Notes: generated from the letters alone by a model not told the origin. A stretch of 64,000 nt of DNA from Dasyornis broadbenti (GCA_013397935.1 VZRN01001317.1:2517461-2581460); one strand, 5' to 3'; positions 1-10,864 are shown, numbered from the stretch's first letter. Program-made: numbers and translations.

Positions 1-90
1 CCTAAACCTCTATCAACCAGAAGGATATAAAACCCCTTCTTACTTTGTTTTTCCTCACCCTAAAATTTTTAAAATCTCTCTGTAACAGGA

Positions 91-185
91 AAAAAAAAAA
101 AAANNNNNNNNNNNNNNNNNNNNNNNNNNNNNNNNNNNNNNNNAAAACTCTCTTGAAAAGAAAAAAAAAAAAAAAAAAAAAAAAA
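91..185. repeat. A-rich tract interrupted by an assembly gap
   Basis: Thirteen A's run into a 40-base N gap at 104-143. After a short unique segment comes a run of 25 A's at 161-185. The gap was probably left because the homopolymer could not be assembled. Nothing else is readable here. Confidence 0.95.
104..143. other. Assembly gap (40 N)
   Basis: Forty consecutive N's directly after an A-run. The true length may differ from the number of N's. Confidence 0.99.
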
Positions 186-346
186 GTCAGCATCAACACA
201 ACCACAGCAGCAAATCTTTGTGGGGAAACAAAGACAAGGAGATCCCAGACTTTTGCAAGCTTCTTGCTAGTTACCAGCACTGTAATTGTTGCAGTTTTAA
301 GTTCCCACAAGTACATTGATTAATAAGGGGATTTAGATCTGTTTAC

Positions 347-544
347 TGTTCCGATAAAGCAGATGCACACTGTCTGATTCCTCACTGCTGGTGTGCCTGG
401 TACTGTCCCTTCTGGGCCTCAGCTGCTCCTTCAACACTGCAAGATCCAGTGTGGCCATGACAGGCTCTTTATAGATCACATAAAGAGTAGCCAAAAAAAT
501 AGAAAAAAAAGCAAGCATAATGAAGTGAAAAGTCTTAAAATTCA
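347..544 (-). CDS. Candidate 5' coding exon with a signal-anchor-like helix (hypothetical)
   Basis: On the minus strand a run of 22 T's followed by CTGATAG makes an acceptor-like site, with the exon starting at 544. An ATG at 518-516 opens a frame that runs to a donor-like GTAAAC at 346 (in-frame stop at 335-333 if unspliced). From the ATG the peptide starts MLAFFSIFLATLYVIYKEP: about 15 hydrophobic residues at the extreme N-terminus, then a charged stem rich in R, E, D and S. That is the layout of a type II signal anchor, as in Golgi glycosyltransferases and sulfotransferases, but I cannot match it to a named member. The gene would run leftward out of the window. The acceptor's T-run could simply be a retroposed poly(A) tail, so this may be chance. 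Confidence 0.25.
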
Positions 545-551
545 CTATCAG

Positions 552-573
552 AAAAAAAAAAAAAAAAAAAAAA
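552..573 (+). repeat. A22 homopolymer
   Basis: Twenty-two consecutive A's. It may be the tail of an old retroposed sequence; read on the minus strand it forms the polypyrimidine run next to the candidate exon at 347-544. Confidence 0.9.
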
Positions 574-1995
574 GGCCCATTTTGGAGAAAAGTGCAGCAG
601 TATTTAAAAACTCAATAAGATAACAAGCAACATATTAATATACATTTCAAAGTTATTGTTAAACTCACAGCATTTACCAACAGCTACCACACTGTGGCAT
701 CCTATGATAACACAGTGTTTGCCTGTGTATTCAAAAGAAATTAACTTCCAGAAGAACTGAAACAGTCCTGAGATAATCTACTGCAAGATATATGGATAAA
801 TTCTGACCCTTTAATAGCAACAAACCTAAGATAGTAGATTTTTCCTCTCTCAGAAGGCTGGTTAAATTGTCTTTTAGTTAAGAACACTTAATCTAGAGTC
901 TTTGCAGTTATCTATAAAACATCTCAAAGTTCTCAAAAAATAAAAATAATAGTCCAAGGTATTTACAATGAAAAATTTGCTCGTTAAAAGGAAGTGGAAA
1001 ATTACTGTCCATGTAAAGTTCATTGGGCTGTACTGAGTTATTCCAGTCTTTTAGTGGTTTATTATTCATGCTACTGTCTACAGTTTTACTCTAAAATAAT
1101 AATCAGTATTTTGTTTTATCTTTATAAAAGGAGAGCTTATTTTATAATCAAAGCAGAAACATTACTGCATCTATGTATCTGTATACAGAAGTCACTAACA
1201 TTAGGGTAGATACTTTATGGTGGATGTTGAATAGTGCTAGAATAAATTGAAATTCTTCTGAAATTATGCAGCACAGCTCCATTAATACATAAAGATTTCA
1301 TCATGATTAATGGTAGTTTCATACATACTCAAGGAATGAAAAATAATTTGTCTCACATAATGGGTTACCACCTTGTCAGTTCAGGAGACTCAATTTTGCT
1401 GTGACCTTCCAACAACGCAAGTGAGCCACAGGTTCATTAGCCATGTTCCTTGTATGGCCTAGAAAAATACAATGGAACTCCAGTTTTCAAGTCCATCACT
1501 GGTCTGTCACAAAACCTTTTCCAATTTCTGGGTTAAATGCACTCGTGGAATGAATACGTATTGGAACAGGGGACTGATCAGCAAGAACCACCCGGCTCAG
1601 TCTTATGGCTTTTCAGTCAGGTACCAGAACATCACTTGTTCCAGATCATTCATTTTGTAACACATTATTCTTCACAAGAGATAAAGGCATGTACACTTCC
1701 ATTTTTGATGGAATGGTCTTACTTTACTGAGTAACTGTAAGAGAGTGCTCTTTCTGTGATGCTTTCAGAGGAGTTGGACTGTGTAGAATCTCCTTACACC
1801 TCGTCACAGCAGGTCTAAAGAAGCCACAACCTAAGTCTTTTGTTACAGGTACAGGTTTGAAGGCTGGATAATTTGTTCAGGTGGGGGGTATTGTTATCTC
1901 AAGTGCTGTAGATGGTTATCACAGACCTATGGATTTGTTATCTCAGCTGGAAGAAAATTACTTTTTGTGAAATGGCTCGTCTCAGCTATCATACC
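574..1995. other. AT-rich sequence with no recognisable gene
   Basis: Short frames only (62-71 codons at most), with no matching splice pair or known protein. No repeat family recognised. Confidence 0.7.
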
Positions 1996-2185
1996 TAATG
2001 CAGTGTGGATCTAGACGAGGAGGGCTGACTAGACTGTGGGAGGAGCACAGCTAGATCTGCCACCGAGAGTTTGGAAATGTGACGTGACGCATTGTGCGTG
2101 TGCTGCGAAGTAGCGCTGTGGAAAGTTGGTTAGCCTGAAAAACAGAAGCCTCTTTCCCCGAGGTCTGCTTGACATCACGTCATGA
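1974..2185. promoter_or_regulatory. CpG-enriched patch with CRE/ATF-like motifs
   Basis: About ten CpG dinucleotides fall within roughly 210 bp, five of them within about 40 bp around 2080-2120, against a CpG-poor background. The patch holds TGACGTGACGC near 2080 and ATCACGTCATGA near 2174, both containing the CRE/ATF-type half-site TGACGT or its complement. It is far too short and too poor in C+G for a CpG island. An enhancer or a relic of a GC-richer insertion are both possible. Confidence 0.25.
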
Positions 2186-2189
2186 ATAG

Positions 2190-4170
2190 CTGTTAAATTG
2201 CTTTTAGGTTTATTCAGTGCACCCAGCAGGTATAGAACAGAAAGGATAAAAGATTATGTGCCAAATTAGGCACAATGATCCTTCTCCCAATGTGTGAAAG
2301 ACTCTGAAACTTGCTTTGTGCTGAAATACAAGGTCACTGAAAACTACCCCAGCCAGCTTTGAACGTGAGCTTGGGTTCAGAACAGTGCACCTGCAATGAT
2401 GAGAGGCTCTGCCCAGACTGATAAAACACACACAATTAGTGTCACTTCAGTACCTTCCCTACAGTTGTACTGATTTACACCTCAGCCTCCAGGGGATGAC
2501 AATTCCCTCAGGGATCTGATTTCAGCGCATTGATAAGGCAGAGGCAAAAAATATACCCTGACCACGCCCTCAGCCCCCTAAACAACGAAGTTTGAGTGTA
2601 TGAGAAAGAGCTTTTTCAATGGCACAGAAAAATGTCCAAAATCCCCACTGAGCACTGGGAAAAGTGAACTCAAGTATCTGCCCACACCGTGAGCTGCTAC
2701 GTGCATTTTGGGTTTGTTGTGCCGGACGGGGTAACCAGAGCCACAAAGACGGAGCGGCCTGGGAGCAGATCTTACCATGACCATCAGGACAAGTGCTTCA
2801 GTGGCTTGATCTACTTTGATTACTGAAGCTCATGCAAGCCAAAATCCCTCTCTGCTCTCCATAGAGTCAATAAAGTATCCTGAGGCAGGATAAATCCATC
2901 AGAATCTTTTGCCCATATATTAAGTGTCTCCTGGCAAGTTTTTCCTGCCTTGACTACTGTATTCAATATACCCCAGTCAATGAAGGCTGGATTTTTGAAA
3001 GACGTTCAAAGATCTGTAAAACCTAGGAAAATTTTAAAAAAATAGTTCTCAGTCAGGTGTCTTCCCAAACTTGGCTAGTTTTCCTGTGAGTTCTTTGATT
3101 TTCCTCCTCTTATTTCTTTCCTCATGTTTCAAAAGTTTGTTACACTCACTTAACAGTTGTATGTCCTCTAAATCCATCCCAGAGTCTTTAAATTCAAAAG
3201 GGGGAAAAAATAGTCACCCCAAATCTTTACCTTAGAAAAAACACTCTCAAATATCTAAAACACACACACAAAAGATTTTTTAGAGAACAGTCTTTCAGTC
3301 GTCAGTTCATATGACCACATTCTCCTACTCATGCGCAGTGAAAACTGCCTTCAAATGAGCTCACTGATTTAAAAAAAAATAAATCTAAAACACCTTCAAG
3401 GATAAATAGATTCACACAGTTTGTTGTTTTTTTTTTGAAGAGTAATCAATTTGGTTTATAAGTCCAAATATTAGTGCATACATAAAAATATTGCGGATAG
3501 TCAGAGAAACAGGAACTTTACTTCTTTGCATTTCCCCTTTATCTATTACATGTTTTTAAAAAACCCACAATATTATAACCACAGATAATATGGTTACACC
3601 TGCTCTTTCCATGTTGAGAAACCCTAAAAACCAGGTTCAAGATATGATTTCTCTATCAGAAGGAAGGATCTGAAAACAATCAAAGATACATTAGGAAGGG
3701 TGACATGTTCGGTAAATTGGAGGCAAGACAATTCCTGTAAATCATGTTATATTAAATTTAAAGCTATCCAGGATATAGACAACAGACTGCTCTAGCTGGG
3801 TTCTTTAGAATGACATCAATTAAGGCTGTGTATTTGTTTTTTCCTCTTGCTCCTAGAATATGTCACGTCTTTCTGATAAGTTGTTTTTTCCATTTGGGGA
3901 GAGAGAAATAATCAATGATCCCATCAACAAGAAACATTCTACCTCGGTCAGAACAGCACTTCCAAGAGAGTAGCTCTTTATGTGGCTCCAAAAATTCTCT
4001 GTATCACTGACTGTACCTCACAGTAAGCAAATAAACCTTAGCAAACTGTTGAAAATTTTAAGCTAAGGCATTACTTTAAGAAACTTTGTGGAGAAGAAAG
4101 GACATTTGTGCCACAGAACAAAGTAACCTTCTGGTGTTTATTGTCAGGGAAATTTAAGTATCTGTAAAAA
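2190..4170. other. Non-coding sequence; second small CpG-rich patch at about 2685-2760
   Basis: The patch around 2685-2760 has six CpGs in about 75 bp, within a 68-codon minus-strand frame that I do not recognise. The rest is AT-rich with short A and T runs (for example near 3370 and 3425). No gene or repeat family recognised. Confidence 0.6.
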
Positions 4171-4174
4171 CGAA

Positions 4175-4186
4175 GCCACCTTGTGG
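4175..4186 (-). promoter_or_regulatory. CTCF-like core motif
   Basis: The minus strand reads CCACAAGGTGGC, one mismatch from the vertebrate CTCF core CCASYAGRKGGC. A single motif match is weak evidence of binding. Confidence 0.3.
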
Positions 4187-4739
4187 CTGAGGTGAAACAA
4201 ACAGGTTCTAAAGTCAAAATAATGGATCTCTTCTTTGGGTTAAGGTAGACTATGTCACTGGCAGCACGGAGGGAACACAGATGTACCAGATAATGTTTTG
4301 TTTGATCAGGGGGAGCTGAAGGTTAGTCTAGCACAGAGACACTGCCTGAATGTTCATTTTGTTTTGGTTCAATCTCCTTCACTAAGTCAGCAATTACTTT
4401 TGTCAGAATCTGATCACTTAATAGACAAAATAAAGTGTTGGTATTTGATAAAATTCTTGGCACAGTCCAAGTGACACAACAGCAATAGTGTCTGTTCAGA
4501 GATCACTGCTCAGACACATTTATTAGGCGGAAATGGGAAAAAGATTAGCCAATGACCCTTGTACTGCCTTCCTAAATCATTCAAGACCAGGCATGATTTT
4601 CCTGAATGAGACAGAATTTTGCAGCTTTCCCTCTGTCAGCCCTGGGTAGTAGAATGTGGTCAGTAACATAAGCAGAGCATAGGAAATTCCCTAAACAATC
4701 TCAGTCTCACTGCAAACTGGCAAGAATGGCAGAAATACC

Positions 4740-4960
4740 ACTGGGCTTCCCTGCATAACTCAGGGCGTTTAGGATTAAGCACACAGGATGTGGACAAAAC
4801 AAAAGACAAACTCTGCAGCGTCCTCGACCCTCTGTGGTTTGCCCATGGCAGTGATCCTGCCCTGCTGGCCCTGAATCTCACTGAGGGGCACCCCAGCACC
4901 ACCATCCCATAACCCAGCAGCACCTCATTTATAACCTCGGACACGCTGGGGATGAGCACG
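4740..4960. other. Local GC-rich patch containing a 99-codon minus-strand frame
   Basis: This segment is clearly richer in C+G than its flanks, and a minus-strand frame stays open over 4660-4959. The translation (Gly, Arg, Ser and Leu rich) resembles no protein I know. An old repeat insertion is the likeliest source, but I could not assign a family. Confidence 0.3.
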
Positions 4961-5353
4961 GCCAGAGCTCACTGAAGGTAGCAGACCACACAAGACCACT
5001 TGAAAACTTAAAAAGATTACTGAGAGAAAAGAAAAGCTTTTTAATTCAATCTAGGAGTCTTTTCTCTCTTGCTTTAAGGAGATTATGTCTTCATTCAACT
5101 AATCCCGTGTCTGGGTTTCCAACCCAGTCACCCAACTCCACTCCATCTAGGAAAGATCTTTTTTTTTAATTTTTTTAAAATACTCTTACCCTTTATTTCT
5201 GACATTATTCCTATTATCAATTGTTATTTGGTTGCTTACTGCATTAACACATTTCTTGACATATACAAGTAAAAAGTTTAAAAAGGAGTATAATAATAGC
5301 TACACTCACATTTTTGATGATTTAAAATGGACTAGAATAGTAGCAGTTGTGAG

Positions 5354-5367
5354 CCACCAGATGCCAC
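5354..5367 (+). promoter_or_regulatory. CTCF-like motif
   Basis: CCACCAGATGCCAC matches the 14-position CTCF consensus CCASYAGRKGGCRS at 13 positions; the mismatch lies in the GGC core. It lies about 1.2 kb from the minus-strand motif at 4175 and points away from it. Confidence 0.3.
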
Positions 5368-5379
5368 TGTATCATCTTG

Positions 5380-6120
5380 GGAGAGTCTTAGTAAATGGTA
5401 TTTCAAAGTCATTGACTGTAGAGAATACAAGCTTTTTGTTTAGTTCCGGTATCATATGATTTAATGGAGCAAAAAAAAAATACCAAGATTTGGGCTAGTA
5501 TTATTTAATCACTTTAATATTAAAATAGGAATGGAAAGACAAAAGGAAAATTAGGAGACATCTCTACATGAATGTCCCTGATTTTCCTACTGACAATGGG
5601 AAGCTTTTTTTCAATATTCCTAAAAGAGAATGATGCAAAGTTAAGCAGCCAGCACAGGATTTCAATACGCCCTAGCAGCTCATACTAATCACTAAAACTG
5701 ATGAGAGAAAGAAAAAAGTGGATTAAGATTGTTCAACAAAAACACACGAGCCAAATGTCTGCAGATTCAACTCTTCAAACTGAAGGATAAAATTCTAGAA
5801 AACATATTTGCTATTAAAGACAAGCAAACAAACAAACAAAACCAGCCAAGTTCATCTTGTGACTAAGATTCAGTTCTATGGGATATAAAACAAGACAGAG
5901 CTTTGTGGTCAAGGTATTACCCTCTGAAGATATTGTTTAGTAATCATACCTCCTTAACTGCATTAGTGTTAGCTTGTACATCTATGGATGCCTGTTGCTA
6001 CTTAATTTTAAAAGGTTTCTAATCTTGTAATGAAACTGTATTTTTGACCAGCCACAAAGCAGAATCTGATTTGGGCATTATAATGTAATTAATCATGGAT
6101 TTTAGTGTCTCATTTAAAAT
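5380..6120. other. AT-rich non-coding sequence with an AAAC microsatellite
   Basis: No gene seen. A short (AAAC)n run lies at about 5823-5840, and poly(A) or poly(T) stretches occur near 5161-5180 and 5470. Confidence 0.7.
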
Positions 6121-6121
6121 A

Positions 6122-6128
6122 ATTTATT
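6122..6128 (-). terminator. Possible poly(A) signal (AATAAA on the minus strand)
   Basis: AATAAA reads on the minus strand about 115 nt past the TGA of the candidate terminal exon at 6244-6470. The hexamer is frequent in AT-rich DNA, so alone it means little. Confidence 0.25.
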
Positions 6129-6243
6129 CAGATTTGAAAAATACACTGCATGTCTGTGATTGCATTACATAAAAAGCAAATAAACTACATAATTGAAAAT
6201 TAACCACATGGATTATTTGTCATCTAATGGAATTACTTGGAGT

Positions 6244-6470
6244 TCAGAGATTTGTCCCAAACTGGTTGCAGTTTGACTCCTGTTTACAGTCACTTGCAGC
6301 TGTACAATGAGACACAAACTCTGCTGCTTGATTTTTAGTCACTTTAACAGTGCTGGGAACGTGACTGGAAAAGTTGGGTCCGTGGCACTCAAGACTCAAA
6401 ATAGGCTTCACATTTGATGGGCAAACACCAACGTTACAGTGCAGCCTGTACTGATATGAGCCTTCATAGA
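6244..6470 (-). CDS. Candidate Cys-rich terminal coding exon (hypothetical)
   Basis: On the minus strand a pyrimidine-rich stretch of about 30 nt ends in TTTAGCAG, a tandem NAGNAG-type acceptor. The following frame stays open for about 75 codons to a TGA at 6246-6244, and AATAAA follows about 115 nt later. The peptide begins YEGSYQYRLHCNVGVCPSN and has six cysteines: a C-x4-C pair near the start, one mid-way and three near the C-terminus. The spacing suggests a disulfide-bonded extracellular region. I do not recognise the family. The exon would start in phase 1 (two bases completing a split codon). A 75-codon frame is common by chance; only the combination of acceptor, frame, stop and poly(A) signal raises interest. 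Confidence 0.25.
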
Positions 6471-7079
6471 CTGCTAAAGGAATGGAAAAAGAAAAAGAGA
6501 GGAATTGTACATCCTTTGGAGATGCACAGTACAAAATACAATTGTTCTGATTTCCACCTGCAGGTTTTACATCTTCAGATATCGTATATCGTGAAGCATT
6601 TCTGGAGCGGTAATATTTTGGTGTATTGTTTCTGAAAGCACTCTGTGAGCCACCCAGCCACCACCCATGACTGCAATAGCAAATGGAAATTAGCAGATGT
6701 AGTAGGCAATTTTCGACTCATGGCCCATAGTGTTCACAGGAAAACTGGAAACCTGTGTGTGTTCCCTGAGTGCTTTGGTACCTGCGGGGTGGAGCGGAGC
6801 TCCCTGGTGCTCACCTGATGCCACATCTGAGGAAAGGTCAACAAGCACACGCTGTGGGTGCTTAAAGCACACGATAGAGCTGAATGGGAGCGGTGGAAAT
6901 GCAAGATACCAGGCTATGGGTAAGGGAAATATGGAGCTCAAAATAAGGAGGAGTCTGAGACCATCCTGAGATTATGAGCTCACCCTTCATTACCTCTGCT
7001 AGTGGAGCTTCTGACTTAAGCAGAAAAAGACAGCTCTTCTGCTTCCTCTCCTCTGTTTACACTGAAACACAAGTGGAAA

Positions 7080-7410
7080 ACAGAGTCCTTGACACAGCTC
7101 CATGTCCTTCCTGTGCTGGATATCCCAGGGCTGGAGGCAGCACTGAGCTGGGGCCTCACAGAGCAGAGGAGAGGGAAAGGATCCCCTCTCATGAGCTACT
7201 GCCCTGTGCTGTGGCTGCAGCCCAGGAAAGGCTGCTTCCCGGGACTTCCAGCCCTCGCTGATGGCTCGTGTCCAGCCTCTTGTCCAGCAGCACCCCCAGC
7301 TCCTTCTCAGGGCTGCTCCCAGTGAGTTCCTCCCCCAGGCTGTGCTCATGTCTACGCTGGGTCCCCTCCAGCACAAAGCCTTGCCACACAAACGGAATAC
7401 AAGGACAAAA
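7080..7410 (-). mobile_element. CR1 LINE fragment (3' part of the reverse-transcriptase ORF), degraded
   Basis: Read on the minus strand, pieces resemble the C-terminal part of the CR1 ORF2 protein as I remember it. In one frame SSPEKELGVLLDKRLDTSHQ matches the family's 'EKDLGVLVD-KLDMSQQ' region. Further downstream, in another frame, LCEAPAQCCLQPWDIQHRKD matches the 'LVRPHLEYCVQFWAPQYKKD' region. The motifs occur in the correct order but in different frames, so frameshifts have broken the element. It is 5'-truncated and lacks the CR1 3' tail. The segment is much richer in C+G than its flanks, which fits an insertion. It supports a sauropsid, probably bird, origin. Confidence 0.8.
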
Positions 7411-7439
7411 CAAAATTCCTGGCATCATATTTTCTCTCC

Positions 7440-7625
7440 CCTGTTCAGCTGAGGAAGGAGAGCGACAGGGTGGTTTGGGGGCACCTGGTGTTCAGCCATG
7501 GGCAACCCACCACAGTCCTTATCTTGCCCACTTCCTCCTCCTCCTTTAATGGACACATCTCCTTTCTTATTTCCCTGCCTTCCATGTCCTTCTAATTTGT
7601 CAATCAGCACAACCTTTCCTGACAT
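7440..7625. other. GC-rich and pyrimidine-rich flank of the CR1 fragment, unassigned
   Basis: The GC-richer composition continues past the CR1 match (GGTGGTTTGGGGGCACCTGG around 7469-7489), followed by a CTCCTCCTCC-type pyrimidine stretch. It may belong to another repeat, but no boundary, target-site duplication or tail is visible. Confidence 0.3.
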
Positions 7626-7629
7626 GTAT

Positions 7630-10215
7630 TTTGACCTTTAAAATTCATAGGTAAAATAACATTTTTTAATTCAAAATAATTCACTGTAAAACCTTGCTCT
7701 ATTTATGAGGAAGGAGCTGGGCTATCCACATCAATATTTTATAATGTATTCTGCCAAATTAGTCAGAGACAAATTAGTCATGACACTCTACAGAAAAAGC
7801 CTATTTGGTTTCTATGAAACCATTTATCAGGCATGGTATTATGATGAACAATACATCAAAATGTGGTGCCAGAGGAGCAACTGTAGCAAAAGTTCTATCC
7901 TTTCATTTTTTGTGCAATTCCACACTGCATGAAGATGAGATCATTTGACCCTTAAGAGAACAATATATTATTGCAAACATGTACTGAAACCATCTTGTCA
8001 GATTATCACCCAAAGCCAGGGCTAAGCAGATTTTACCTATAACAAGTTTTCTTTCAAGTCTTCAAGTACCATCGGCCTTTTCCCCATTGTGTCAGCCAGC
8101 TCAAAACCACAGCACGTATTGGATAGATCAGATTCTTATAGGGAACTCTCCCACCCTACCTATTCTTGGCCCATTGCATCTGCTCTCCCCTTGAATTCAT
8201 CTTCTGCCTGTGACCTTACAAATCTGTATCTCCTCCAAGTATCCAGAACACCTCATTGTCTTAGTTTACACCTGTAATATCTGCAGCTTGCTAAATGAAG
8301 AAAAATGATTAAAATGTACATACTGCAGCTGTCTTGCCTGGCTGTACAACAAAGATAATTCTGTGACTGGCATCATTTTTAAACAACTCTCCCACTGGTT
8401 TGTGTGTCTTTGTGTGCTCATTTTCAAGCATTATTAAAGATTTGATTGCATGCCATTTGAAACCTCTGGGAGAGCTATTGTCCAGCACCTGACACTTCAT
8501 CCCTCACTAAGGAAAGGCTTCCAAAGCCACTCAATGCAATTGTGCTGCGCAACTGATATGAACAATTACATCTTTCTTTGTAGACCAAATTCTCTTCCTG
8601 GAGCTCAATGAAATGTATATCTGGATGCAAGGCAGAACTAACAGAGACGTGCTTAAGAAAAACATCCATAAAATGTGCAAGTCTGAACAATTTATTCCTT
8701 TCAGAACATATATTCAGTGAAAGGCCTGAAAGGAAGGTCTTATGAAGGTAAATTAAACACATTACCTTCCACTACTTTGTTTTTATTCTATGTGGAAAGG
8801 TGGCCATTTTATCAGGATGAAAAAAAATGAAGTAAGAATAGATGTACTAAATTTGAAAGTCAAACTCAACTCTAATGATTTTTGTAGGTTCATGTGGTCA
8901 AATAATATTTTCCATCTGTTTTGTTCCTGCCTGATGCTGAACGATCTGAGTGAATAGAATAGAACAAGTACTGCTCAGAAGCACTTGCAGCTTTGTATAC
9001 TTAGTTATTTTCTATATGACCTTTGACTTTGGTAGAGATTGGAGTTCTGGTAGGAGATGAGAAGAAATGAGTAAATGATTAAAAGCACCAGCACAATCCC
9101 AATTTGCATTTGGAAAGGCCGAGTGATAAATACTGAGGTCTATAGGCCCCATATGAAATTCAAGGCATCAGAGACTGAAGTAGCAGAAAGAGGTTTAGAA
9201 AATCTTCAAAATTTAATGTATAATTACATTTTATCCAATATATATTACAAAAATTAGAGGGAACACCATTGAAAGTAGAAGAGAAGTAGTAGTTCTATGG
9301 CTCAGATCACTGTTATTAGGATTCACAAAAGTCTACCGAAAGTATTTACAGTCTGCCTGAAGGCAGATTTTATGACAGCACTTAACACTGTCCTATTACA
9401 AATCACCACAGAAAAATTCACACTAAAGTTATTTTCCAGTTTCGGCTGAAGGAAAGGGGCACCAAGGAGCCCTCCCTCCCATAAATAACTGCTAAGAGCT
9501 AGAACTATTTGCCAGGAAGCCAGCAATTTTTCACTTAAATCTCTATACTTCTTTTCAGAAAGGGGACTTCACAAAATTACTGCTTTTACTAACAGAGGCA
9601 GTTTTTAAGAATGTGCTCATTGGTGGCCTTCCTAGAGAACAATCTATTATGATTAATCAGCTCCCCCAACTCAGATTTCAGAACTCCCTGGCCAAAGTAG
9701 GCTGCATTAGCCCTCCCTAACCAGTCATGTGCATTGTAACCATCAGAACCTGGCTGTAACGGAGTCACTGCTAACGCACTACTCTGCATGAGTAAAGCTC
9801 GGCAAGGTCTTTCCTACATGAAATGCTTCTGCAAGCAAAATGGGTGATTGAGCAGAAGAATCACTATAGGGTGCCTTGACTTTTCAGAAGAATAATTTGT
9901 TTTAAATTATTTTTAGAACAATATTCTTAAGTCAGCTTTTTGCAGCTGATATTTCAGGCAGTATTTCCTCTATTAAGCTAGCGATGGAGAGATTGGAATT
10001 GCTTTTCTTTGTAATTATTATATAGTTATTTGCAGATTCATGGATTGTTAAATTCCACATCTCCTTCAGGAATCAAAACACTAAAAACTTTCCAGAACTC
10101 CTTCAGAAATTCCCGTTGAAAGGAAAAATCAAAGCGCCACATTCACTTCTATTGACTTCCATTTAGAAAGTGTGATCTCAGAAATTTTATAAGCTTTGGA
10201 GACCAGAAGACAGAT
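7630..10215. other. AT-rich non-coding sequence
   Basis: Several 60-95 codon frames occur on both strands, for example 8475-8762 (minus, 95 codons). None has a convincing splice pair or recognisable translation. No repeat family recognised. Confidence 0.65.
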
Positions 10216-10220
10216 AATCA

Positions 10221-10256
10221 GGTAATTGTCTTCCATGTGGTAATTGTCTTCCATGT
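10221..10256. repeat. Perfect 18-bp tandem duplication
   Basis: GGTAATTGTCTTCCATGT occurs twice back to back (10221-10238 and 10239-10256) with no mismatch, which suggests a recent duplication. Confidence 0.97.
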
Positions 10257-10429
10257 CTGAGACTTTCTATGACACTGAGATGATTCACAATTTCTGAAGC
10301 CATTCTCTGCAATCATTCCTTCTAAGAAAAAGAAAAACTCTGCTGGCACAGCTCTAGAGCAGACTCCATAAAGCATCCTATAGGACTTAATCACCACAAG
10401 AATTTACAGCTTTCCCTGTAAAATCTGTT

Positions 10430-10446
10430 GGGGGGGGGGGGGGGGG
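10430..10446. repeat. G17 homopolymer abutting a gap
   Basis: Seventeen G's run straight into N's. A run this long is rare in AT-rich DNA. It may be real, with strong G-quadruplex potential, or a sequencing artefact at a contig end. Confidence 0.9.
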
Positions 10447-10490
10447 NNNNNNNNNNNNNNNNNNNNNNNNNNNNNNNNNNNNNNNNNNNN
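10447..10490. other. Assembly gap (44 N)
   Basis: Forty-four N's following the poly-G run. Confidence 0.99.
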
Positions 10491-10686
10491 AAATCTTTAT
10501 TCAATCTTTCTCTGCAAATCTCATCTTTGAGATCCCTGCTTTCATAAACAAGATACCACATACACCTTCCCCTTAGAAATCTGTGCTTTTGTGTTAATAT
10601 CCCTGTTAGCGGTAGGGAAATTCAACTCGACCTGAGAGCTCATGCTGCAACCTAAATGGGAGTGTCATTACTATGAAAATCCTTAC

Positions 10687-10826
10687 CTATATTTATGTTT
10701 TGACTAGATAATTTTCTGCAAGGGTATAAACCAGACAAATCCATTTGTCCTTCAGGCTGATTGTAAGAGAAGGTCAGGGGAGAACTTGTTCTAATGCCTT
10801 TAGATAAAATATGGTCACATCCAAAG
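10687..10826 (-). CDS. Very tentative internal exon (hypothetical)
   Basis: The minus strand has a good donor, ATAG|GTAAGG, at 10687/10686. Two possible acceptors precede it: TTGCAG with a fair pyrimidine tract, giving a 29-nt exon from 10715, and GGCAG with a poor tract, giving 140 nt from 10826. The longer frame reads through SSPLTFSYNQPEGQMDLSG. It ends in phase 1 and could therefore join the candidate exon at 6244-6470 in frame, a 1-in-3 coincidence. I do not recognise the peptide. Confidence 0.12.
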
Positions 10827-10864
10827 CTGCCATAAATCACCATTGTCCCACACACCTTAGGCAA

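Noticed and set aside
4660..4959. 99-codon minus frame in a GC-rich patch
   Set aside because: Low stop density is explained by higher GC; no domain, no splice pair.
7440..7560. GC-rich flank of the CR1 fragment that reminded me of avian retroviral LTR sequence
   Set aside because: No LTR ends, target-site duplication, primer-binding site or partner LTR could be seen.
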